The notes beneath the pieces were generated by a model. It was not told the origin of the DNA and did no database searches. It saw only the letters and a program-made list of their open reading frames with translations. The position numbers and the translations under genes were made by a program. A stretch of DNA of 64,000 bases from Suillus spraguei (taxonomy: Eukaryota > Basidiomycota > Agaricomycetes > Boletales > Suillaceae), in the NCBI GenBank assembly GCA_016800925.1, contig JABCPU010000080.1:124001-188000 (forward strand), in the 5' to 3' direction. Below, piece after piece: positions 1-11,769 of this stretch; position 1 is the stretch's first letter; every line of letters starts with the position of its first letter.

Positions 1-682
1 TCAAGCTCCCATATCGTTTCGATAAATTGCTGTCGGAGGTTCTCGCACATAGTATGTTTCGCAGGTTTGCTGCAAAAAACTGCAACGACAACCAGGAGGT
101 ATTATGGGGGACTGTTTCGTGGTGCTGATCAATCAATCAAACTCCACATTGTTTACCTCGCGAGGTGAGCTCGTAATGTAGATGTACTTCTCTTTTCCGC
201 TGAATTTTTGCACTTGCTAGCTCTTTGGTTATTTGGTATGTGTTCAACTCAGTTATTTATCTCCAATGATCACATTGGTGCGCCCATCTGTCGTTAACCT
301 CTGGATATGAACACTATCTATCATTCATATAGAACGGTTCCATGTTTCCTGAGAATTTTGGATTATCTTGGTGTCGGTTAAATTCCCTTGATGGTGCAGA
401 TATTTGGGTAAGTACTCATATAAAAGAACATCGTAGAAATTTGAAAACAAATAACCTGGTAGATTTGAAATCTTGACTGCACTGGTAGCAATTGCAGAAA
501 TTGAGATCACAAGCTGATTACCTACATATCGGAGCAAGGTCCGAAGTTTGCAACACGAATCCCTAGTAGATATATGCTGCCCCCACTTCAAGCTTCAAAG
601 CTTCATACTCGGTCACGTGCACCCCGAGTACCTGCATTGATGACCCATTTTCTCAGCACTCAGTCTCAAACTAGAATCAGCG
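1..682. other. Intergenic, 5' flank of the esterase gene
   Basis: No convincing coding exon or RNA gene is visible. A minus-strand open frame of 88 codons at 325-591 resembles no family I know and has no supporting context. The last 100 bases before the ATG at 683 presumably hold the esterase promoter, but I see no clear TATA or other decisive element. Confidence 0.4.
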
Positions 683-1894
683 ATGCCAGAAAACCAATGC
701 AACATTGACAGTCCTTTGGCCTTTATTTATAAGGAGGTCGATGGAATCCACGTCCTGCTCGACGTCTATCTTCCTCCAGACGACGTCGACCAACAGTCCA
801 CCCAACAACTGATTCAGTATCGCCCAGCAGTCGTCTACTTTCACGGAGGGGGTCTCACAGTAGGAAATAGACGGAGCTGGTTCCCTACTTGGCTGAAAAG
901 TCAGTTTTAGCCTTGCTCCGAGTTTGACCTATTTACTAATGTGATCCCCAAGGCCGGTTGTCTGCACATAACATTATATTCATCAGTGCAGATTATCGCC
1001 TTATTCCTCCAGGAACTGGATATGATGTGCTCGCTGATGTGAAGGACGCCATCGCCTTTGTTGCGGGAGGTTTGAATGTTCAGCTCGATCAGGAGCTGGC
1101 TGATCTTGGCTCGGGCTCACGTTTCCGCATCGATACCACGTCAATTGGTGTGGCTGGAACTAGTGCGGGCGGGTTCTGTATATATCTATGCGCCATTCAT
1201 GCAGTCCCGAAACCGAAAGTAATTCTCAGTTTATATGGTATGGGAGGCGATTTACTGGTATGCCCTTCTTTTCACATCCGAAAGTCTCTGATTCAAGCTA
1301 TATTAACACTGCATACTTCAGACAGATCAATATCTCGCTCCAAAGGCGCAATCATTCCTCCGGGGGAGAGAAATGCTAGATCCTGCACAGTTCTCTGATT
1401 ATATGCATCCGTTCAGTAATCTCCAAAGCACTTCAGACTCACCGCTTGTATACCACCCACAGTCATACCACATCCCGGGATATCCTGCGAACCCACGAAT
1501 GCTAATCTCACGCTTATACCTGCAGCTCGGGGTCGCCTTGGACTATATTACGGGCCAGCATGAACCAAGTCTCAGTGTTGCGTTACGCAAGGCTATCCAT
1601 ACCGAGGATCTCTTCGATGAGGCACTCATTTCTGATCACAAGATTATTTTCCCTCAGTTCAACGTCACATCAGATTGGCCAGCAACATACCTCATCCATG
1701 GAACCAGTGACACGGCTGTCCTCCCACAGGAGTCTCGTAATCTGCATTCCTTGCTCTCGAAGGCTGGTGTAGAGGTCGTATTGGAAGAACTTCCTTGTCG
1801 TGAACATTCATTCGATTATCAACCAGGCGCAGAATTGGAAAACGAAGGATCATTCGATAACATCGTTCAGTTTTTTTATCGTCACCTAACTTAG
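683..1894 (+). CDS. Alpha/beta-hydrolase esterase (hormone-sensitive-lipase-like), 364 aa, 3 exons
   Basis: Predicted carboxylic-ester hydrolase of the alpha/beta-hydrolase-3 group, probably cytosolic because there is no signal peptide. Exons are 683-899, 953-1257 and 1322-1894; both introns (53 and 64 bp) are GT..AG and the phases join cleanly. The oxyanion-hole motif HGGG is at residues 54-57. A typical ADYRL stretch follows the first intron. The nucleophile elbow GTSAG carries Ser about 143, and the acid and base are the Asp of GTSD (about 304) and the His of EHSFD (about 336). Length and motif order are normal for fungal members. The substrate cannot be read from the sequence. It lies outside the tandem array and points the opposite way. 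The start is the first ATG of an exon whose frame covers the whole N-terminal fold. Confidence 0.85.
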
Positions 1895-2109
1895 AAACAG
1901 TACCCGATTTGATTAGTGTTGTGGGCAGAACTCTGCCATTCTTCCATGTGGCAGGGCAGAACTGGCGCTTCCAGGCAGATGGCAGAGCCTCCAAGGCAGA
2001 ATGTGGCAGAACTCCTGCACCTGCAGAACCGTGGGTGATGTACTGTATAGTTTGACGTACCATTTCAGTGTATGATAGCATGAATCAAAGCAGTTTAAAG
2101 CTCTCTACA

Positions 2110-2364
2110 ATGGCTACTAAGTCTGGGGGCCAGCCTCTGAACACCCTCATCGAAGACAACTTCCGAAAAGGGGATGCTACTTCTGCCAAGTCCAACAGAT
2201 ATTGGTGGACCTGCAACTACTGTAATGCCCGCATTGATAGATGTAATAATAACCTTTTTGAACACCTCATGGACGCCGTAAGATGCAGTAATTGTCCCCA
2301 AGAGACTCGTTGCGAGGCACTGCAACACCTTATGAAGAAACCTGAGGCGGAAAGGTGGCACTAA
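2110..2364 (+). CDS. BED-like zinc-finger protein, 84 aa, inside the hAT-like element
   Basis: A short frame with the DNA-binding finger pattern seen at the N-terminus of hAT transposases: aromatic residues before C-x2-C (WWTCNYC), then NLFEHL and C-x2-C-P (CSNCP). It stops 50 residues later with no dimerisation or catalytic region. An upstream in-frame ATG at 2068 would add 14 residues; the ATG at 2110 is the usual start position relative to the finger. The spacing from His to the next Cys is longer than in classical BED fingers, so 'BED-like' is the safest wording. It may be a leftover of an autonomous transposase or a stand-alone binding protein that competes at the element ends. Expression is unknown. 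Confidence 0.5.
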   Translation: MATKSGGQPLNTLIEDNFRKGDATSAKSNRYWWTCNYCNARIDRCNNNLFEHLMDAVRCSNCPQETRCEALQHLMKKPEAERWH

Positions 2365-2393
2365 TGGCAAGTACAGCCGCTGCTAATTTGGGT

Positions 2394-2440
2394 TTGCTGT
2401 CGAGCGGTCTTACTTAGTAGTCTTGCATCTTTAAAACATC
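2394..2440. repeat. Direct repeat copy 1, inside the hAT-like element
   Basis: A segment of about 47 bp beginning TTGCTGTCGAGCGGTCTTAC and ending in AACATC. It recurs outside the element at 2611-2667. This copy lacks the 10-bp ATCGATGTAG that splits the outer copy. Confidence 0.7.
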
Positions 2441-2513
2441 GCATGATTCTGCCATCTGCTACGTTGGCAGAACATGGTTCTGCCAGGTTCTACCAGTTCT
2501 GCCCACAGCACTA

Positions 2514-3331
2514 GTGTCGATGAGGATTGGTGCCTGCAGTGCTCGAGGATGAAATTATGGTCACGGATTATGATACAAATGAAGATGGGACATGGAATGC
2601 CAATTCTATGTTGCTGTCGAGCGGTCTTACATCGATGTAGTTAGTAGTCTTGCATCCTTTCAACATCTAGATCATTTGATGGATGACGACTGACTGATGT
2701 TGACTGTGAAATAGTCTTGGCCGCTAGATGGCAAACATGTACGGTATTTAATAGGCTTCCTCGGACATGCTCATTATCATCACATACATACTCCGGTCGT
2801 TGAGACGTTTCGCCGGCAGCAATGCTTTAGTAACGCTATGACAATCTATTAGCATATGAAATAAACGGAAGCAGAAAAGACTCGTCACGTCATTGGTTGC
2901 GATACATGAGACGGTGTATCTCACAGGTTCGTGCAAGTGCTGAACAAGTCTTTCAAAGTATATGTAGTTTGCAAATTTCAATCAGACCGCCGATTGTGTT
3001 ACCACGTGACGTGCAATTGCAGACCGTTTGTCATTCAACTTCTAGATCAATCCAGGCTCTTCATATGTCAAGTTAAGCAACTCCTGCGATGAATCACACT
3101 CACTAGCGCTTGCGGTGATCCTCCCTAGCACGTTCCCCCTGCACAAATGTACACAGAACATACCGCTGTTAATATTCCGAACATGAATGAATTGCAAAAG
3201 ACATTAGTAGACGACATCATGGAGAGAATGCAAAACAACGCATGGAAGATAATTCTACAATGACAAATACTACAGTGACCGGGATGACAAAAATCTAAAT
3301 CCTATGCCAGATGAAAGCAATACAGTAGAAA
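2514..3331. other. Left junction of the tandem array and 3' flank of CHAT copy 1
   Basis: Up to about 2870 the sequence is unique. From about 2874 it matches the antiporter-promoter / CHAT-terminator spacer of the other units, including a variant CCAAT/ATF site at 2885-2896 and the block ahead of the CHAT stop codon. The antiporter gene itself is absent here, so the array is cut at this edge. No gene is seen. Confidence 0.6.
2611..2667. repeat. Direct repeat copy 2, outside the hAT-like element
   Basis: About 57 bp matching 2394-2440, with 10 additional bases after the shared TTGCTGTCGAGCGGTCTTAC block. It sits about 100 bp to the right of the element's right end. Confidence 0.7.
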
Positions 3332-6300
3332 CTATACACCAATATGGACGAAAACCATTCTCTGCTCCAGCGGAACCTTCGTCTTCACAGCGTGCGTAGC
3401 ACGATTCAGTGCCCAGGCCGCCTTCGTACAATCCATCACACCACCCTTGAACATATTCTCGTAGAAAGCTTTCACAACATGTTCTACATAAGCGTCGTTG
3501 ACCTCCCACAGCGTGCCAATCACGCTCTTGAACCCCGAAAATTGCAGTCCAGCCGCAAGGTGAATCACCTCGTCGGGCGTCTCTTTATCGCCGACGGCGG
3601 TATGACACGCTGATAAGAACGCGAACTCGGCGTGAGGAATGTCTTTCTCCATGATATCAAGTAGCGTAATAGGTTCGTCTTTCATGACGAAATGAGAATT
3701 GTACGGCTGCTCGTGGTCCTGCTTTCCGTGACAAGCAAGGTGCACCCAGTTGTTCTCTTCCAATGCCTGGAGTGCACCTGCTCGTGTAGCTGCGTCGCCA
3801 GAAATTGTGGTACGATTGACCGTCACCGGGACGAGCTGTTGGACGTCGCCAGAAATTGTGGTACGGTTGACCGTCGTAGGGACGAGCTTTCGGACAAGCT
3901 CGATCTCGCTATCGACGGTCAAGAGCTCCTTGCTTTCCCTGCACGAGGTTGACCTTGTCCGATTGCCACGAAGGATGGAGGGACACGCTTCTTCATCATC
4001 TGTCTAGATCTAACAAGAGCCGAAAGTGTCGGCGCATAAGAACAAATGTAGAGATCCTCCAGGCATGGCTCCTTCCCAGAACGATCTGGCTTTGTTAGAA
4101 AGGGGTTGGCTGCATGGAGAGGAATGGACGTGAAATCTGCCGTTGGACACAGCCAGATTCGAGAGTGGCGCCTTAGCTTAAGGACATGTTCGAGTACATT
4201 GACGATGGGTAGCATGATCGCGTCCCATATTGTTCGCGAGAGTACAATTAGATCCGTCCTTGACTCCGCTAGGCTCATCCAAGATGCCTCTCGTATAGCC
4301 CTGGCGAAACGATCCTTGAGATTCTTCAGTTCTGTAATAGTGATAGACGGCAATGGAACATTATGGGGCTCTCCTGACGTCGGAACAATGATGGCGCTGC
4401 ACGAGTATTGACTCGCGATGAAGATAATGACTGGGCCATGACGTGCTGCCGATTGCAAGTCTTCATACGAAGGCGGGAGCAAGAATCGGGAGAAGCCTTT
4501 AACATCACGGATTTAGCTACCACCGCTCCCCACTCCTCCTGAAGTCTCCTGTACTGCATTGCTGCTCGATCAGCAGCAGTTCGATCAGCACTGCCGGTGG
4601 AACCCTGAGCATCGATAGCGCTTGTTGATCTCGGAGAGCTTGTGAGCTAGTCCTGGACTTGCAGACTCAGGTCTTCCAGTGGAGTCCTGAGTCGAGAGCC
4701 AGCGACCATTGCTGGCCACGACCCTGCTCCACGAGTTCGACCGCATTGGGGATGGTTACGCCGGATCGCACATGAGGCTGCATTCATTGGCAGTGATTGG
4801 GCGTACGAAAAGTGGTTGCAGCCTCCGCCGTGAAATTGCCGACGACCGTGTTGCCAAATGTGCATCCAGAAGCTCAAAAAACGTCGAGTAAGCCTCTAGT
4901 GCGGACCCATGACCATGCTTCTCTCCTGCAACAGTCCAATTATATGCCTCAATGATGCGCTCAGGAAAGCCTTGCGTGGGATGCCGTGATGCGAGTCTGA
5001 AGTTCTCCACAGCAAGCGACAAATCAGCAGACTTGCGTTGCACTCTGTAACGAGATAAATAGGCGACCTGCAACCACATGTAGCTGAAATATCTATGCGG
5101 GTGCAGTGAAGGCAAAGCCTCCAACGATTCTTGGCACAGTCGAATGGCCTCCTCGACATCTTCATTCTTCTGCGTTTTCGTGAAACGAGAGGAGAGCGCC
5201 GAGCTCAAATTGTAAAGAGCTTGATGGTGATATGGATGACCATGCTGCCTTAACTGAAGTGAATCCCGGTACAGGTCAATGGCCTCGTTGAGATCTTCGC
5301 TGACATCCAATTTGCCATATCTAGCTTTGAGCGCGAGGGCAAGGTTGTTGAGTGTTTTATCACGATATGGATTCCCAGGCGGGCGCAACGTCAGTGCCTC
5401 GCGCCGGAGGCTGATGGATCTATTGATATCGTCAACACCGCCGCGTTGCTTGAAACGGGTGAGAGGCGAGTCCGAGGTTGTCCAATGGAAATCACGAGAT
5501 TTGTGCCCAACAGGGCACAGGCGCAGCAATTCTTCATACAAAGAGATGGCGTCATTGAGGTCATGATGGTTGCCTTGGTGATTGAAGCGGTCCCAGAGTG
5601 ACAAGGCCAAGTTATTCAGGTAGTCATCGCGTTCCGAATCTCCCTCAGAGCACAGGGAAACGGCTTCACGCCGACATTGGATGGACTCATCTAAGTCATC
5701 AGTGCTGCCGCGTTGCTCAAAGCGTAAGCTGAGAGCCCGTCCAAGCTTGTCCAGTGCTCTTGGACGGTGTTTGTTGCCAAGAGGACAAAGCTCAAGTACG
5801 ACTCGCCGAATGTGGACGCCTTCATCAGATCCCTCTACTGAAAGATTGTTGCAGCTACGGATCACATAATCGAGGCCATTTGCCCCTGCCGCGATGCTAC
5901 GAAAATGGGTTCCCTCTGGACAGAGCGGTAATAGCTTGCAGCACAGATGTGCGGCTTCATGGATATAGACGGCGGTGAAGTTCTCCTTGCTGAAGCGCCA
6001 GGTCAGTGCTTCAACGAGGTGGTAGATGGATAGTGGATGATTGGGGTGACCCTCAGGACATAATGTAAGGGCCTCCCGAAAGAGAGAGGCGACAGAATCA
6101 ATGTCTTGAAAATCGTTTCGAATATAACCTTGCAGGCGGGCCCATGCGAGGTTGGTGAGAGCCCCTGCGCGGTCAGGATGTCCGACCAAGCATTGGTCCA
6201 GGACTGACTGAAAATGCTGTATGGCATCGTTCAGAGAAGAGACGGTCTTGCTTGTGACGTATGTGGCGAATCGTTCATGGCCTGCATCGGTCTCTCGAGC

Positions 6301-6958
6301 AATCTCACATTCAGTGATGGACTACACAAGGTGTTCCGTCAACAGAAATCAACGACAGAGGCTGCGTCACTCACGTCAAGCAGTGCGGTCTCCTGATTGT
6401 CGCTAGAATGTAGAACAGTGGCCTTCAGCGTGAGGCAAGGGCGAACCCCACGAACGGGCGGGAAGGAGATATCTACTAGATGTGAGTATATAAGCATGAA
6501 TGAGAAGGAGGTCACTCACCGAAAGGCTCATTTCCATGACCGAGCAGCGCATCCCGCGAGGTTTGAAGTTTTCCGACGACTTCTCCATTTCCCAGCATCC
6601 GATCGAACTCGAAGGATGCCCTGATCTCCATTGATATTTGGGTGACACATTTAATGACCTACAAGCAGAAGGTCAGTTATCGAGTCGCATCCGAAAATTG
6701 AGATGGACTGTACAGGGTACGGTATCGTCCCATGCTACTGATTCGTCGGATATAAGACCCAATCGCTGATTTCCAACGTCTCGTCGAGCCAACAATGATG
6801 GATATGTGAATACCGGCGGGAATGCGCTTGGAGGGAATTCGAACATTTTTTGCTCCAATAACTGTAGGTAGAGTGTGAGGATACGAAAGAGATACGAAGG
6901 CGGTATGGGGCAACTTACCTTCAAGTTTGATATATCGGCCTTGTAAACTGACAGACAT
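3332..6958 (-). pseudogene. C2-TPR-CHAT copy 1, multiply frameshifted
   Basis: The whole gene is present from the ATG at 6958 (MSVSLQGRYIKLE exon) to the stop at 3332, but the frame is broken many times. Compared with copies 5 and 6 I count roughly 14 or more single-base deletions and no insertion. Three lie close together in C2 exon 2 and three in one TPR, restoring frame each time. Others lie in exon 3, around 4740-4870, near 4610, 4515 and 3937. The intron-2 donor reads TC instead of GT, as in copy 6. The His and Cys of the CHAT dyad are still encoded (frame 3332-3922). Its variable window (about 4715-4955) is the same type as in copy 5, whereas the stretch before CHAT (EASWMSLAESRTD) is the type found in copy 6. 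Real decay and poor base calling are both possible explanations. Confidence 0.85.
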
Positions 6959-8928
6959 GATGGTATGATGAAGGAAAACGAGAAGGATTGATTATGGGTT
7001 GGGTGGTGGGTAGAATGAGTAGTAGAAAAGGCGACAGGGCACTGTAAGTTCAGGTGAGAGGGAGAAGGGAGGTTGAGGGTTCAGAAGGTTTAGGTGATGC
7101 ACACGTGTATTTGCATGTTGCAGTTCAGCGCTAGTACGATAGACGCTTGTATGATTGCACGAAGCGCTGAGGCTAAAAGATCACCAACTTGCAGCAAAAT
7201 GCTATGGATGAGGGAAAATGACACGCCAAGGACACTGCAAGTCTGTACTGTCATCGTAGGTTGATTGAGACGTGGTATAATCAATAGCACAAGGCTGAGA
7301 CAACATGAAACCCAGTGTATTTCATGGTACAAACATTACAGACCACTAGAAATGACGGTGGGTGGTGGGCTATGCCTACGCTGTACGAGACGATGGCATG
7401 ATGATCGAGCTAGAAACAAAGGCAACACGGCGGGACGTGGCATCCGAGCTTGAGAACTGTCAGCATATGAAATAAAAAGGAAATTTCAACGAACCTGGAT
7501 CTACGAGAGTCATAAATACCAGAAATAGTATGGTGTACGCATAGATGAGCCGAGCGAAGACTCGTTATGTCATCGCTTTTTCTGAGACCGAAGGAAACTC
7601 ATGCAGTCACTTTTTTTACCTCGATCATCCAGATTAGTGGTTTGGATGATACAAAAGCAACTTGGGAGACCCGAGTCATACACTGACTGTGTCTTTCTTT
7701 TTTCACCTCAATCCTGACCGAGTATGCAGGTTGCTCTATATACAGATTCTAGTGAATGTATGGATTAGCCCTTGTTCTTCGAGTCAACAGGTCGACTGTC
7801 ATACACATTTGTGTCCTCCTCCAATCGAACTTGAATCGAACTACCAGACAATCCTTACATCCGCACAACAAGTACTATACTGATCAACAAGCATTTCATA
7901 TGTATGTATCAAGTCGAAGATCGTATGGGAGGACACGCGAATACGATTAGATATACATATAAATCAAACGAGGATGCAGTTGACGTCAGTGCGTATGCGC
8001 CCTTTTCACTCTAGTTGACTGAATTCTAATAATTCGTATGTATGTACTGTCTTTTCACTTCTTGCATCTCGCATGGACTCGGGCCTTTTGCAATGGGCTG
8101 ATAAAATTGAGGCTGCATAAACGAGCTGCAATTGTTAGATGATCATGGCCAGTGACTACACTATACCTAACAGATTCAGACGACCCTAGAACTGGTGCAC
8201 AATTCACCTACAGCCTCGAAATCAAGGTGCGTTTCCTTACGTCTTCATGCCCACTGCCTATACACCTCATCGACATCATACACACATCCCCCTATTTGCA
8301 GTCGATCCTCGCTGGAAAGTTAACATTCAGGTCCGCGACGGTGTCCTGTTCGCAGAAGCATGGTTTCATGAATTTACTGAAAAAAAGTCGTGGTCGAACG
8401 ACGAGAAACACTGATGAGACACACGAAACAGAATAGAACTACGTTGTGGATTGCGAGACAACGACGAAGGTGAGGGACAAACTAAGGAAAGAGGTGCCTA
8501 CGATGTGGTGAACCATATACGCTGGTGTACGCAGGCCACCTTACCTCGTGTCTGACCGATGACATTTCCATTCGAAGTACCTCAGTACCTGGCACTGATC
8601 GCGAACCTCATGCATCTGTTTGTATTACTCTGGTCTTTGGGTTCTTGGAAGTCACCGGTACCGCTGTATTCGGCATATCCTTGATATCAATGCTCCTCAT
8701 CCAGTTATCGTGTAGTGACGTCAACAGCTCTTTCATATACAATGTTAATTTAGAGACAATATATCTATACATCATGTTCAAAGCCATTAATGCTACATTG
8801 ACGACAGCTCATAAAGTGTGATGCGAAAGCGAGAGCGATACCCGAATGATTTCGACGCGAGGACTAGACGATTAAAAAAAACGCACCAAACGATATATAT
8901 ATACAATATCCCAATCTTCAGACGCGCT
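6959..8928. other. Spacer between antiporter A 3' end and CHAT copy 1 promoter
   Basis: It contains the CHAT 5' flank with a pyrimidine-rich (minus-strand) leader, the ACACGTGT palindrome at 7101-7108 and a CRE-type TGACGTCA palindrome at 7981-7988. A possible + strand relic exon ends at about 8412 (see findings). No intact gene is seen. Confidence 0.5.
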
Positions 8929-11769
8929 TCATATATGAGGGGGACCGAATGTCACTTTCCCTCGCGACTCCGAGCCATCAGTGCCAGACGGTTCGCTACA
9001 ACTGCCCTGGGGCATCTGATCAAGCATCATCTTAGGAGTAATGGCACCACTCCGAGGCTCTTTGTCGACAAACCGGACAAACCGAGTAGGCGAGACATCA
9101 CGAGAGTTATGTTCGCTCGTCTTCAGAGACTCCAACCGTCGGTGCTGGATGGAGTAACGGTAAGTGTGCCCTGATCCCTGCCGGTGAGGTGTATGACTTC
9201 TCCCACGCTGATCCTCGCCCTCAGACGGTGTCATCTCACTTGGCTCAGCCGTAAAGGCGAATGGTGGGTCCTGATCCAGGAGCTGCTAGCATGGCTCGAG
9301 AACGTTCCACCATCTCCCGTTGACTGTCTCCGTCGATGGCTCCTCGCACTTCTAGCTGCCACAGAATGGGTTCCGCTCTTCGCCCTCCATGATTTTGAAC
9401 GCCTCCTGTGATCGCCGGGCAGCTCCCCCAACGAGTACGCAGGTCCGTCGCCGTCTCCGCTTTTGTCTGACATCCATCCTTCATCTTCGTCACCTTCAGC
9501 ACATGCGCCCGTGTTTCCATCGCTTGAGCCACCGACTTGGATGACTTCTTGGGCTTTTGATTCTAATGCATGTATATCATGCTTAACGTTTTCTTCGACA
9601 TGTTCAGCTCCACGATGTATATCTTCATGCGCATGGTGTAACTTGCGAAGATAAGCGCGACCTGCTTGAAAGGCGCCGCCTTCTGCTACAGAGAACCGGG
9701 AGTGTACGGCCGGTTCAGAAGGCTTGAATGCGTTATAGATGACTTCCACATCGACCTGCAAACGACGTCAACATCACAATCGGTATTGTCAATCAACCCA
9801 CGTACCTCTTCACCAGGACCACCTCGTCGCTCGATCATTCTATGCGCGCCTTCCTTCCACTCTGCAGTCGTCCCTTTTCCATCAGCCGGTATCTCCTCCT
9901 TGATCTCTTCCTCGTCTTTTGCCAGCGCAGCTGCCGCACGTGTCTCCACACTGTTCGCCTCGCCAATCTGTTCTATCTCATCCGGCGATGGCGGCGACAC
10001 AGAGAGCATGCTGGCGCGCTTGCTCTCCAATGCAGACTTATCCTCTTCCGCCAGTCCACCCTCGCCGCGTTCGAGTCCAGCAGGGTCACGGTTAATAATG
10101 ACGTCTTCCGCACGCGTAACGTGTCGCGTGTGTGTTGTCCAGTCCGGGACGTTGGATGATGCATGCCGGGACCACGTGCGAGACCCGACTGAATGTACGC
10201 GCTGGCCTAGAAGTGAGAATGGGATGGACAGACCGTGAATAGCGACGCTGCAGAGGACCATGAATGCGACGATAGGTTGAATGGTGAGTGCCAAGAATTC
10301 GGTCTGGTTGACTGGACGGTTGCTAGGTTTTGGTAGTTGCTGCGCTGCTAATGTGGAAATATATATAGCACCTGGTAACACACGTTATGTCAGTATGTTG
10401 GAGGATCATGTTAGACACACTACGTACCAATGCCTATAGATCCGAAATGGCCACTGAAAATAGCTTCTCGGAAAGTCTTTACATCGGGTATGAACCTGTA
10501 GAGCCCAATCATGATCGGCAACCTTTTTAACATCAACACTAAGATGGCAATGACGATAAGCCTCCACGCGCTAAGTGAGAGTGTCTCGTTGTTGAAACTG
10601 TTAAACGGCATCCAAGCACCAACATAAACAAAGGCAGCGACGTTGAACATTAAGTCAATGACGGAACTGAACACCGATTCCTCTGTCTGGCGGTTGAAGA
10701 AACCGTCCCAAGCAAATGCCGTTCCACAAGAGAATGCTGCCAGGAGATCATCGGAACCCAAGATAGTCATGATACCGATGGTGAGCAAAGCCAGGGATAT
10801 GTACTGCGCAACGTATGACTGCCGATCGACGAAGTCGTTGCGCTGGCAAAATTTCATAAGGTGCCGGAAGCCCCATCCTATGAATGCGCCCACCACTACA
10901 CCTAGTATGACTTGATCTGATATGACACAATTAGCTGAGGAACTGTCATTGAATGATTTAGCTTACAGAGCCAGAGTAGCAGGAACCAATCTTCAACTGC
11001 GAGACCAGTGCTGGAGTCCAATATGAGATATAATGCGATGTACAGGAAGGGATACGCTGCTCCGTCGTTGCAACCGCATTCCGCTGCTAGGAGGCACGTG
11101 CTTGTCGGCATATTTGCCACCGACGACTGCGGCAGCAAGGATTGGGTCAGTTGGGGTCAAGCATGCAGCGACAGCAAGGCTTGATAAGAATGTAAGGTCA
11201 GGGATCAAAGCATAAATCAAGCCTGCCGATACAAATCAACCCTGGTTATGATTAGCGAATGGGTTCAAGACATGTTGAGGACGATACCCACCCATGTCAT
11301 GACGGGAAATAGAAGGTATAGCAGACTTTTCCAGTGACGCTTCATGTAAGCTTTTGGAAGCTCGACTCCGATTGCAAAGACTCCAATGGCGAGGACAACG
11401 CGAGTGAATTCAAGTGTGATTTCATTCACGGTAGCGTTAGCTGCGAGGATCAAATATGCCGGCACCGTAAGGACCTAAAAATAACAATGTAATTAGAAGA
11501 CTTTATTTAAAAAGTGATCCGCTGAGCTCACCGATGATGACGCCGAAGAGAAAAGCCCAGCATGCCTCGCCGATGTAAAGCTATACACAATGAGTATGAA
11601 GGTTGATTTACAAATTATATTACCTTTTCTCGAATGAACAAGGAAAACATGCCAAACTATAATGGATATTGCAATGAGACGCAGCAAAAGTAGAGAGGCC
11701 ATGCTGACTTACTATAACGACGAAACCTCCAAGGCATGCATAGGTGATGTGCGGTATGGTTATTGAAAG
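8929..11769 (-). pseudogene. Fungal Na+/H+ antiporter copy A, disrupted
   Basis: Relic of a plasma-membrane type Na+(K+)/H+ exchanger of the fungal NHA family (CPA group), a multi-pass carrier with a long cytosolic C-tail. Recognisable exons run from the N-terminal PHITYACLGGFVVI through FGMFSLFIREK, LYIGEACWAFLFG, the TDP motif of the ion-binding helix (ACLTPTDPILAAAVVGG), the ND motif region, GHFG-IGIG and the Ser/His/Asp-rich tail ending at 8929. The lesions are: loss of 8 and 9 bp around the DPRSWGG region (about 11430-11450); TGA in place of Trp at the start of the next exon (about 11225); a 17-bp deletion removing AHLRHL (about 11093); Ser to Cys in AESGCNDG; and one missing C near 9288 in the tail. 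The first three are shared with copies B and D. The first coding exon is not resolved. Confidence 0.85.

Larger units (their letters stand above)
1914..2513. mobile_element. Non-autonomous hAT-like DNA transposon, 600 bp
   Basis: The ends are imperfect terminal inverted repeats: TAGTGTTGTGGGCAGAACT on the left and the complement of TAGTGCTGTGGGCAGAACT on the right, with one mismatch in 19. Several GGCAGAAC / GTTCTGCC motifs lie inside both ends, as expected for transposase-binding subterminal repeats of hAT elements. The 8-bp flanks (GATTTGAT and GTGTCGAT) match at five positions, a decayed target duplication at best. There is room only for the small zinc-finger frame, so the element cannot make a hAT transposase. 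Superfamily assignment is by TIR style and the BED-like finger, and is an inference. Confidence 0.65.

Noticed and set aside
325..591. 88-codon minus-strand frame upstream of the esterase
   Set aside because: No recognisable motif, no intron logic and no context; within the range expected by chance.
3344..3613. Recurring + strand frames of about 89-190 codons opposite the CHAT and antiporter exons
   Set aside because: They recur in every copy only because the sense gene is conserved; they have no domains and break freely between copies.
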